DNA of 64,000 bases, taken from assembly GCA_018697195.1 (NCBI GenBank), contig CM031859.1:55242650-55306649 (forward strand). The letters run 5' to 3'. How positions within the stretch are numbered: position 1 is the stretch's first letter; each line of letters opens with the position of its first letter. Source of the stretch: Certhia americana. Its lineage: Eukaryota; Chordata; Aves; Passeriformes; Certhiidae. Below, in pieces: positions 36,406 to 47,400 of the stretch. Below the pieces are notes generated by a model. The model ran no database searches. It was not told where the DNA came from and worked only from the letters and a program-made list of their open reading frames with translations. A program made the position numbers and the translations under genes.

Positions 36406-38084
36406 GCTTGGTGGTTGGAGTCAAGAATGGTGTGTTGGAAAACGTTAAGTTGGGGTTGTTAAAAAAGTTAATTTGAGATGTGCAGGGATGTAAGACTGTG
36501 TCGAGGGCAATGACAGTGGTGTGGTTGCTTTTCTGCTACAGATATTATTACTGCAGCAGGGAAGATGGTGTGGTGTAGTAATTACCTCCATTCTAAGACA
36601 AAAGGGGGAGGAGGGCAAGCTTGCATAAGGCAGCAGCCTTGTCAGCAGGAAGTGAACACACACTATCCTATCTCCACTGCTCTGGACTGCAGAGAAAAGT
36701 GATCCAGCCTGGAGCTTTGCAATAATTAGTTCCAGGATTTAGCAAATATTTCAACTGCAACTGTAACAGATTCCAAAGAAGTAATTAATTGCAGTAAATT
36801 TTTTATGAAAGTGCAGTTAAAAGAAAGCACCTTTGAGAATGGTAGGAGGCATATCAGGGTGAGAGAAGGAAATAAAACTTATTAAACAGACAGCTGTCTT
36901 GGGTGTGAAAAAAATCCTGTTCTGTATTTATGATGCGTTTCCAAAGACCTTTGCACAAAGAAAATGAAAAGGCTTCACTGAAATAGTGTTTCTTGACCCA
37001 TTCCCTAGCATCCATGAAAATGAGAAATGCTGAAGATTCTAGCCTGATTCAACTGCCATGATTTCGTTTCCCTTTTTTTTTTTCTCAGATACAAACCCAC
37101 CTTTATGGTAAGGCATTAAGTTCTGCAACAGGCATCAGCTGGTTAAGGATTGCTGCTCGGCTGAAAGCTGACTTACTGTTCTGAATTGTTTCGTGCAAGT
37201 TTGCAGTCGTGTACCTGTCACTGACTTAAGTTGGCTCGCTGCTATCTGCACAAACACCTGCTCCAGAAGGGGGAGAGAAACTTTCACTAAAAGAATTAAT
37301 GAAGGAACGAGTAATGCTATTGTCCTCTACAGTTTTCTAGACTACAATATAATGGATTCTTTTCATTCTTTGTTTCTTTGTGTTTAACCTTCAGTGGATT
37401 CCTGAAACTGTTCGAGATCCGTTTTACCCAGAATCCCTGTTGTCTGCTTTTAAGACTCCAGCCTGTATAGTTTAAAAGAAGCTTGATGACACGAACTCAA
37501 AGGCTCAACCAGGACAAAAGCAGTTGACAGAAAGTACTACTAGTCTGTTATTTCTGTGGTTATGGATTTCTGTGGCTTGTGTTTTCTAAACTTTGCTGCT
37601 CTGCTGGCAGGATCAAATAGAAAAGACTAGGTGGAAATCCTGTCTCTGCTTACCAACTTGAAGTTAAAATATATTCAGCTAGTAAATTTACTTGCATGAT
37701 ACAGCGAGCAGCAGACATTCTGTCAGCTGCTGATCTTAATAGTTACCAGGTTTCTGCAATAGGGCTTTATCCCCTGAAATTTTTTTTTGTGTACATTTAA
37801 GTACCTGAGTGACTCCACTGAGACATGGACTAGATTACTCTTAGGTATCATTAAGATCATATAAATATGCAGTGTCAGGGCCTGGCAGTGCGAAACAGTT
37901 AATTTGAGTTATCTGGTAAGACTAACTCAAGTTTGTTTACTGATGAAAGAATGAAGTTGAGAGGGCATTCACTCTTTGTACTGCTGGAATGCTTAGGGCC
38001 TCTGTATTTTGCACAAGACCTTCATGAGCAATTTCTTTGCATCAGAGAAATACTCTATCTAGCAAGAGGAAAGAAATTGAAATC
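36406..38084. other. Single-copy-like sequence within copy A
   Basis: About 1.7 kb without recognised genes or repeats, matched nearly base for base by 40711-42370 apart from scattered short indels. Confidence 0.8.
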
Positions 38085-38235
38085 CCCCGCGCCTGCCGCG
38101 GCGCCGTTTGGCCCGCGCTCCGGCGGAGGGCAGAGCGGCAAACGGGCCATCCAGAGACACCACACACACACCACCTCCCCGGACCCTTACCCCCCTCTCC
38201 TGCTGCCCATCGCGTCCCAGCGGCGGCCGCCCCAC

Positions 38236-38336
38236 CTCACAGGTCCTGGTAGGAGTCGTGGCGCGCGGCGTCCGTCCGGATTTCGGAGCAGCGCCAGGAG
38301 GGCGCCGATGAGCAGCGTGAGGCTATGTGGCGCCAT
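38236..38336 (-). pseudogene. IGF2R exon 1 copy in duplication B
   Basis: Matches exon 1 from an ATG at 38336-38334 to a donor GTGAG|GTGGG. It opens in the leader-like frame (leucine/alanine run ending GALLALL) but then loses frame in the altered alanine-rich part. No exon 2 follows before copy A's exon 1. It is either a false duplicate from assembly or a non-functional duplicated first exon. Confidence 0.75.
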
Positions 38337-38378
38337 GGGCCGGGCTGCCCCGGACGGCAGGCGGGGCGCCGGCGCGCC

Positions 38379-38417
38379 TCATGTGACCGCCGCGCGCACC
38401 CGCCGCCGTCATGTGAC
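38379..38417. promoter_or_regulatory. Duplicated M-box pair (two TCATGTGAC)
   Basis: Two TCATGTGAC sites at 38379-38387 and 38409-38417, upstream in gene sense of the copied exon 1 and matching the pair at 34399-34407 and 34437-34445. Confidence 0.4.
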
Positions 38418-38514
38418 CGCCGTCCATGCGCCGGGCACTGCCATCACCTGGTGCGCGCTCCACCCCTCCCCTGAGGGGGCCGCGATGCCCCTTCCAGCGG
38501 CCCCTGCGGGAACC

Positions 38515-40184
38515 CGCACACCGACACAGCCCGACAGCGACACAACCGATACACACCGGCACACCGACACACCAAACCGACAGTGACACCCGACAACCGC
38601 ACACACACCCGACAGTGACACACCGACACACCGTAAACCAGTTGACACAGCCTGACACACCCGACAGTGACACACCGACAGTGACACACAAACCCGACCA
38701 GCCCCACACCGAGACAACTCCCTGACACACGACCGCCCTACGCCACACACCGATACACATACCGACCACCGACACACCGACAACAGTTACCCGCCGACAG
38801 CCACATCCGAGACACCCGTACCAAACCGATACACAACCGACAGTGACACAACCGCAGTCCACACACACGATAAGACCACCGACAGTTGAACACCTATACA
38901 CCCCGACCAGCCACACACCGATACACAAGGACACACACCGACACACCGTTACACACGACATTTGACACACACGGGGGGGCACACCCGAGCAGCCACACTC
39001 CGATACACCCATACACCGACACACACGACATGAACACAACCAGACACACACCGACACACACCGTGCAGTGACACCACCGACATTGACACAACACCGTGAC
39101 ACACACCGACACACACCGCACACCCCGACAGCCACACTCCTATACACACCTGCACAACCCGACACACCCCAACAGTGACACACCGTACCACGACACATCG
39201 AACACCGTGAACACACCGACAGTTTACACACCGACAGTGACACACCGATACACACCGACAGTGACACACCGACCACCGTGACACAAGCCGATACACACCG
39301 CATTGCCACACACCGATACACACCACAGTTGACACAGAAACCGACACACCCCGACAGCACACCCGCTCACACCGCACACCCGATACACACCGACAGTGAC
39401 ACACCGATACACCCGACACCGGACATACCCCGACAGCCACACTCCGATACCACCGACACCGACACCACCAGACAGTTGACACACTCGGGGGTACACCCGA
39501 CCAACCGACACACACCGACAGCCACACACCGATACACACCGATACACACCGACAGTGACACACCCCGACAGTGACACACCGATACACACCGACACACCGA
39601 CACACCCTGACAGTGACACACCGATACACCCTGACAGCCACACACCGACACACACCGACAGCCACACACCAATACACACTGACAGCCACACACCAACAGC
39701 CACACACCGATACACACCGACAGTGACACACCGACACACCGATACACACCGACAGTGACACACCGATACACACCGACACACCGATACACACCGACAGTGA
39801 CACACCGATACACACCGATACACACCGACACACACCGACAGCCACACTCCGATACACACCGACACACCGACACACACCGACAGCCACACACCAATACACA
39901 CAGACAGCCACACACCAACAGCCACACACCGATACACACCGACACCGACACACCCCGACAGCCACACACCAATACACCCTGACAGCCACACACCGATACA
40001 CCCCGACAGCCACACACCGATAGACACCGACACACCCCGACAGCCACACACCGATACACACCGACACACCAATACACCCCGACAGCCACACACCGATACA
40101 CCCCGACAGCCACACACCGATACACACCGACACCAACACACCCCGACAGCCACACACCGATACACACCAACACACCGACACACC
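38515..40184. repeat. CpG-bearing CA-rich minisatellite (copy B)
   Basis: Same repeat family as in copy A, but its right half (about 39540-40184) is very regular, with clean CACACCGATACA and CACCGACAG(TGA/CCA) modules, while the left half is ragged. Both arrays end in the same CGGGCACTC/CGGCACTCC-type unique sequence before CTCTGTCCTCCGGCCTG. Confidence 0.95.
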
Positions 40185-40301
40185 CGCGGCACTCCTCTGT
40201 CCTCCGGCCTGCCCCCGTGCCCGCTGTCCGGCCGGCTGAGGTGCGCGGGGGTTCGGCCTGTGGTTTGGAATGTCCCAGAGCGTGCCTTTCCCTGCGGAAG
40301 G

Positions 40302-40710
40302 CAAAAATGATTGAGGGAGCGGAGCAACTCAAGAAGGACAGGCTGAGGGAGCTGGGCTTGGACAAGAGACCTCGACAATGTCTATAAGTATCTTAAGGGG
40401 GAGTGCCAAGAGGATGTTTCCAGGCTCTCCTTGTTGGAGCCAAGCAATAGGACAAGAGGCACCGGGCAGAAACTGATGCACAGGAAGTTCCAGCTGAACA
40501 CGAGGAAGAACTTCTTTACAGTGCAGGTGACCATGCACTGGAACAGATTGTCCAGAAGGGTTGTGGAGTTTCCCTCGCTGGAGATACTCCAGAACCGTCT
40601 GCACACAATTCTGTGCCATGTGCTGTGGGACGATCCCGCCTGAGCAGGGAGGTCGGACCCGATGACCCACTGCAGTCCCTTCCGACCTGAATCATTTGGT
40701 GATTCTGTGG
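40302..40710 (+). mobile_element. CR1 LINE 3' fragment (in copy B)
   Basis: Same insertion as at 35990-36405, closer to the usual CR1 consensus (AAAATGATTGAGGGAGCGGA, CACTGGAACAGATTGTCCAG, CATTTGGTGATTCTGTGG). The shared insertion point shows that both come from one locus. Confidence 0.9.
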
Positions 40711-42370
40711 CTTGGTGGTTGAGTCAAAGAAATGCTGTTTGGAAAACGTTAAGTGGGGTTTTAAAAAAGTTACTTGAGATGTGCAGGGATGAAGACTGTC
40801 GAGGCAATGACAGTGGTGTGGTTGCTTGTCTGGCTACAAGAATTATTACTGCAGCAGGGAAGATGGTGTGGTGTAGAAATTACCTCCATTTCTAAGACAG
40901 GGGAGGAGAGAAAGCTTGCATAAGGCAGCAGCCTTGTCAGCAGGAAGTGGAACACACACTATCCTATCTCCACTGCCTCCTGGACTGCAGAGAAAAGTGA
41001 TCCAGCCTGGAGCTTGCATAATTATTTCCAGGATTTAGCAAATTTCAACTGCAACGTAAAGATTCAAAAGAGGTAATTAATTAGCAGTAAATTTTTATGA
41101 AAGTGCAGTTAAGAAGAAAAGCACCTTTGAGAATGGTAGGAGGCATAAGGGTGAGAGAATGAAAGAAAACTTATTAAACAGACAGCTGTCTTGTGTGAAA
41201 AAAATCCTGTTCTGTATTTATGAATGCTTTCCAAAAGACCTTTGCACAAAGAAAATGAAAAAGGCCTTCAACTGAAATAGTGTTTCTTGACCCATTCCCT
41301 AGCATCCATGAAAATGAGAATGCTGAAGATTCAGCCTGATTCCAAGCTGCCATGATTTTCTTTTCCCCTTTTTTTTTCTCAGATACAACCCACCTTTATG
41401 GTAGCATTAGTTCTGCAACAGGGCAGTCAGCTGGCTAAAGATGCTGCTCTGGCTGAAAGCTGACTTACTGTTCTGATTGTTTCGTGCAAGTTTGCAGCTG
41501 TACCTGTCACCTGACTTAGTTGGCTCACTGCATATCTGCACAAACACCTGCTCCAGAAGGGGGAGAGAAACTTCACTAAAAGAATTAATGAAAGGAACTG
41601 AGTAAATGCTATTGTCCTCTACAGTTTTCTACTACAATATAATGGATTCTTTTCAATTCTTTGTTCTTTGTTTTAACCTTCAGTGGATTCCTGAAAGTTC
41701 CAAATCCGTTTACCCAAGAATCCCTGTTGTCTGCTTTTAAGACTCCAGCCTGTATAGTTTAAAGAGAAGCTTGATGACACGAACTCAAAGGCTCAAAAGG
41801 ACAAAAGCAGTTGACAAAAAGAATACTAAGTCTGTTATTTCTGTGGTTATGGTATTTCTGTGCTTGTGTTTCTTAAACTTTGCTGCTCTGCTGGCAGGAC
41901 AAATAGAAAAGACTAGGTGGAAATCCTGTCTCTGCTTACCAACTTGAATTAAAAATATATCAGCTAGGAAATTTACTGCAGACAGCAGAGCAGGCAGACA
42001 TTCTGTAGCTGCTGATCTTAATAGTTACCCAGGTTTCTGCAAATAGGGCTTTATCCCTGAAATTTTTTTTGTGTACATTTAAGTACCTGAGTGACTCCAC
42101 TGAAGACAATGTGACAGCTCACCTTGGTAACATTAAGAATACATATAAATATTGCAGTGTCAGGGCCTGGCAGTGCAGAAACAGTTAATTTGAGTTATCT
42201 GGTAAGAGCTAACTCAAAGTTGTTTACTGAGGAAAGAATGAAGTTGAGAGGGGCATTCACTCTTTGTACTGCTGGGAATGCTTAGGCCTCTGTATTTGCA
42301 CAAGACTTCAGAGCAATTTCTTTGCATACAGAGAAATACAGCTATCTAGCAAGAGGGAAAGAAATTGAAA

Positions 42371-43935
42371 TACCCAGGGGGAAAATGCCCAGTTGGAAAG
42401 GAGAAGGATCAAACCTGAAATTCTCCTTTCATCTACTGTGCTAATACATGAGCATCAACCTAGCAACGAATCAATGTTGCAACACAGCAAGGGTGCTGCA
42501 GAAAACTGAAATACACAATATAAGTGCAAATACCTTTAAAATAAAATTAAGTAAAAGTTTGCAAGTACTGATCATGTGACTGTTTCTATTTACTGCATAT
42601 TTTCCTTACCCTTTTTAATCTGGTGGATACAGCAGTTCTCTCAAGAGTCATGGATTTTCTGCCATGCTTAAAGCTACCTACATGCAATAGAAGTTGTCAG
42701 GAGCTATGTGTCAGTCATTTTTGTATCCTAGTCTATCTTTTGCAAATAGCCCAGAGGAATATGCCATTCTGAATATCTTTTATAAATAATAACATAAATA
42801 TTTACCTCCCATGCTTAATCCTACTGGCATTTCAGCTAACCATGTACCATGGCAGAGTGTTAAAATATTCTGAAATGATATCATTTTCTTAATCTTACCT
42901 TTTCCTTTCCCTCAGGAGAAGTTTTCAGCACGATGACTGCTAGTAACATGGAGTAAATCGCAGTACACCTGAAATTCATGCTGGGATTTCTATGTGATGA
43001 ATGGTTTTCAGTAGGCACAGTGTCATGAATAAGTGATGGATACACAGGTCCTCCATGATTCTTCTTTTCATCTTTCCAGATGTCAAATGTCACATAATTT
43101 CTTGTTCTTCTGACTCACAGTCTTGTTTCTTGTGGTCACCATCAGCTGTGCAGGTAAAGCTGGCTGAGAGGCAGCTCACTTTTACTGTTACTGTCTCAGT
43201 TCCCTTTAACACTCACATCTGATCTCTGTTTTTTTCAGTAACAGGAACAAAAAAATTTCAGCATCCGGAGCTGGTTTTACATTTGATTGTGGGAAATTCC
43301 TTCTCCAGTGAGGTCTAGGCAGTGTATTTCTGTCTGTCTGTAAGCTACATTATGTTAAAGTAATTACTTTTATACTTCATGGAAATTTCATAAAGCTCTT
43401 CCATGAAGCTGCACAGTTTTTCAGAAAGTACAGATGTGCCACTCACTGGATAGTTTCCTTTTCTTTCTTTTCTCTTGTTTTACTATACTTCAGTTTTCCT
43501 AATATTAGTCCCATTGCCATTATTTCTGAATGCTCTTTATTCTTTTTGCTGCTTGTTCAGTCTTTCACCTTTTCTCTAATGCTTTCACTTCTTTATGTTC
43601 TACATCTACTCTCCTTAGCACTTTTAAAGGCAAGCTCTTGATATGAGCTATCTTCTGATTTGTTGTGATGAGTTATCCTGCTTTACAACAATTCCTGTTG
43701 AGGAAGACGGTCCCTGATGACCTTGTTTTGCAGACTTAGGTTTAGGCTTCCTGATGCCATTAGGGAGATAATTAATGACATTTCCTAATCGAGCTGGTAC
43801 TGTTCAATGATACTGTAAAGGAACATCAACTTTGTCTGAACATTTTGACTTTATGTGAAATCTTTGTCTTGTTGGGAAAGTCCTTACATACTGTACTCAG
43901 TGTTTGCACTTCTAAGCTGTAGCTTAGAAGGTTAG
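42371..43935. other. Intergenic sequence between the duplication and the LTR
   Basis: AT-rich non-coding DNA. No gene, transposable element or structured repeat is recognised. Confidence 0.65.
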
Positions 43936-44426
43936 TGTTGATAATATAGAGATGTTTTGGTTATTGCTGAACAGGGCTTGCACAGCATCAAGGTCTTTTC
44001 TGCCTCTCACCCCCCCACCACTGGGAGGGCTGAGGGTGCACAAGGCGTTGGGAGGGGGACACAGCCAGGACAGCCAACCCCAGCTGACCACAAGGATATC
44101 CCACAACATACAGCACCATGCTCGCATGTAGAGCTGGGGGAAGAGGGAGGAAGTGTTTGTCTTCCCTAGTCACTATTGCACATGATGAAGGCCAGCTTTC
44201 CTGGGAATGGCTGAACACCTGCCTGCCTTTGGGCAGCAGTGAATGAATGCCTTGTTCACTTTGCTTGTGGCGTGGCCTATGTTATCCCTATTAAATTGTC
44301 TTTTATCTCAGCCTACAAGTTTTCTCACTTTTACCATTCCCAGTTCTCTCCTGCATCCCCCTGCAGAGGAGTGAGCGAGTGGCTGAGTGATGAGGCTTGG
44401 TTGGCAGCTGGGTCTAAACCACAACA
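43936..44426 (+). mobile_element. Solo LTR of an avian ERVL-type endogenous retrovirus
   Basis: About 490 bases with the TG...CA ends of an LTR and blocks recognised from common avian ERVL LTRs: GAGATGTTTTGGTTATTGCT, GGGACACAGCCAGGACAGCC, GGCTGAACACCTGCCTGCC, GTTTTCTCACTTTTACC and TCTAAACCACAACA. An ATTAAA signal (CCCTATTAAATTG) fits the R region. No gag, pol or env sequence is seen on either side, so only the LTR remains. The ten bases at each edge (43931-43940 and 44422-44431) are perfect inverted copies. Confidence 0.85.
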
Positions 44427-47400
44427 CTAACCTAGAGTAGCTGAAAACAGCTGTGGATCCTTGGCTGGAAGAAGTGCAAGCTATGTAAAGACCACTTTTT
44501 TACCATGGCAAAAACCTGCAGATATCTCATGTGGAGATGAAGTGAAAAAATTAATCATCTGGAAGCCTTACTGCCCCATCATGTTGTATTTTTATTGTAA
44601 GACAGTAGGCAACATTTCTTTTTCTAATTCAGTAGTTATTTCACCTAATTCAGTGGCATTATGTAAGGAAGTCTGTTATCATCTGTCCCTTCTTGATTGT
44701 TACAAGGTAGCTGATAAATTTCCAGTTTGATGGTACGTTTTCTGGTTCTTTGGAACAGGAAATTACAAAGAAAAAGGAGTTCTTTCCCACGTAGCTGAAG
44801 GGCACTAAAATCAAAATGCTATTTTCAGCATCATAGTTAAAAATTAACAAACTTCATACACAGCAGAGAAATTACCAAATTGATTTTGTTTAAAGCGTCA
44901 AGGCTCAACCAAAATTTTCTCTCTTCCTACTCCTCTCAGGGGAAAAGAACTGAGCAAGAAAATTCTTGCATAATGCATTATTAGTGGAGGACTAGAATAT
45001 GTGGTATATTTTATTCAGTTGATTATTTTATCACCCTGCCTTGCTAGAGTTTATTGATACATTCTGATGATACATTTATGTATTCTGTCCATGCATATAT
45101 ATTTGCTTTTATAGCCACATTCATAAATAGGTTTAGGCCAGTATTAAACTTCTTCTAGATATGCATTTTATTTCCATTACATTGTTTGTAAAATGTTTTA
45201 AGACATCTGAAGTAGAAGAAAGAAGTTTACATATCAACTTACTCAGAAGAAAAGTAACAATCTGGCTTTTTTTATAATAGATACCACATTGCCCTGGATG
45301 TTTTATATTCACAAGTTGCTGATGGAGATAGGGTAAGAGAAAAATAAGTATCAATGTATACGTGAAGGCCCAGGTAAGCCATTACAGTATTGAATAAATG
45401 GTTCAATTAGACAGTCACATTAGATCATAAAACCTGGTTGCATATCTGGATCACAAAATAAGAAGGAGATCTCCATACTGCACAGTTTTGGATCTGTAAT
45501 ATTGCCATCTGAATCAGTGCAGTCATCCAGGTTTTCCTTGCCTTTTTTCAGTCAGAGCCAGAGTAAAATGAACAGAAAGTGTATAAATATGATAGTGAAT
45601 GTGTTAAGAAATATACATCAGATAGACATGGAATGACAACTGTCTCAAGAGTTTTCTGGCATTTTTTCTTGTACTGACATGACATTTAAAGATATGATAG
45701 ATGTTACGATGGAGAAGAAAATCTTACAGTTCACCCTTACTGAAGTGAATAAAAACTGTAGTGAAAAAATTCCTAGTAATAAATACTGATATTATCAGAC
45801 AGATATTGCCTTAGCAGCTGAAATAAAGTAATATTAGGAAATACCATGTATGTTCTCATCCAAAACAGGATAGAAAGTTTGTTCCACACAAGAGAGAAAA
45901 TAGTCTTCTCTGTATATTATTTGTCATGACTTTTACCTTCTCAATGTTCTAATGTGTGCTCAAACCTCAGAGCCTACTCTCTGAAACAGGTATTGGAGCT
46001 TTTTCAAGAGCTAGCAGCAATTCATCTTTGAAGCCTTCAATAAAGCTACTTGGAGGGATTTCCTTTGTCTTTTTTTTCTTGCCTCTCTACACAAAGCAAT
46101 AATGAGGAGACTGACACTGGTTGATGATGGGCAGTAATGCTGAAAGCTTGTTGAGTCCTTTTGGCAGTGTTTTGTTATCTGAGTGCTGTAGGAGGGACAC
46201 AATGTCATGAGCATGGCCAAGAGAAGAACATGATGGCTGCAGTGACTCTGAGTAGACAGGGTAGGAGTCATCAAATCTCTGCAGAATTTACAAGCCTTAT
46301 GTGAATGATGAAACTGAAGGGACATATGAGTGGAGTACAAAGTAGGAAACTCAGGATGGATAGAAAGCTGAGAGATGCGTGGCCTATATTTCACTGTGTC
46401 TGCCCAAGGAGTTAGAATAGCTGTGCTCTAGGATTGAGGTCTTCTGCCACAGGGATTAAACGAGGGAGAATCCACAGGATGGCACATGCAGTAGCTGAAT
46501 GATGCTTTGGGAAGTGACATCAAAACAGAAAAGTACAGAGAAAAGATTCTCCACACTGAATGCTGCTAAGAAACAGAAGCCAGTGTTCTAGTGAAATGCT
46601 ATATATGCTGATAGATAAATGAACCAAAAGAGAGGTGATAATATAAAGGAGATAGTTAGTGAGCAGAGTTGTATTTACAGAGGACCTCAGCCAGGCCAAA
46701 GTTAGCCATAGACATGTTGTTTACTGTTCAGACACTGGTCTGACAGGCTCAGCCTGTCCCCTGGCTAAGGGCAGGTCCATTCCAGGCCAAGCCCAGGGAA
46801 AGAAAAAATCAAAATTAGAAAACAGAAATTACTGGTTGTATATATTTATTTTCACAAAATATTTACATTTTTCTGTAGTATATAATTGAGTACAGTCATT
46901 GAACTTAACATGTGTTATCTGAAATTCTTGACTTGTAACAAAGAGAACTTTTTTCCTATAAATAATATAAAAAGTTATATCTGAAACGCGTCACTCTTTG
47001 AGTTAAAAAATAAATCCAGATAGACTAAAGACAACATAAAACATAAAACACCCTCCTCTAATGCAATTAAGCCAATGAAGTTTTTGTTCTAAGATAGAAC
47101 AGTCACACCAAGATGTTCGCTCCATCTCCTGCACGTAGCTGTTAAGTTTTACATCTCTTTGTAGACCATACCTAAAAATACTGATTCTATAAATATTTTA
47201 ATAAAAAATCTGTTAACTTTTATCATTAAAATTTTTATTTGCTATAATCTCCAATTTTCAAGTGCCATATTTTTTATAAAGCAAATTCTTAATGGGAGAA
47301 ATAAATAATTAAAAGTTACTCCAATTCCAGAGATGCTTTGTGTCCAGCTCTAAGAGAAAAAAATTAGTTGCTTTGTATTTCATCTTGCTTAGTGGTATTA

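Larger units (their letters stand above)
34121..38084 (+). repeat. Tandem segmental duplication, copy A
   Basis: About 4.0 kb that recurs immediately to the right in direct orientation. Order of contents: intron 1 edge, IGF2R exon 1, promoter sites, minisatellite, CR1 fragment, then about 1.7 kb of single-copy sequence ending AAGAAATTGAAAT. Copy A carries many one-base gains and losses relative to copy B in non-repetitive parts, suggesting sequence error rather than evolutionary divergence. Confidence 0.9.
38085..42370 (+). repeat. Tandem segmental duplication, copy B
   Basis: Second copy, about 4.3 kb. It begins abruptly with GCGCCTGCCGCGGCG after the AT-rich end of copy A and ends at the same GAAATTGAAAT motif, after which unique DNA follows. 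It is longer than copy A mainly because its minisatellite is longer (about 1.67 versus 1.33 kb). The exon 1 copy here has its own frame-disrupting differences. Confidence 0.9.

Noticed and set aside
34546..40184. CRISPR-like array
   Set aside because: The units are contiguous 10-24-base modules without unique spacers, next to a vertebrate gene promoter. This is a minisatellite.
38323..40378. Overlapping minus-strand open frames of 345, 451, 384 and 332 codons
   Set aside because: Same minisatellite effect in copy B; overlapping frames of equal character on the same repeat cannot all be genes.
43000..45400. Internal retroviral genes near the solo LTR
   Set aside because: No gag, pol or env-like reading frame and no second LTR was seen on either side.
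46011..46394. Minus-strand 127-codon open frame
   Set aside because: No recognisable family, no splice support and low-information composition; probably chance.
46742..46758. Short palindrome GACAGGCT-C-AGCCTGTC
   Set aside because: Eight-base arms are expected by chance in 64 kb; no associated feature.
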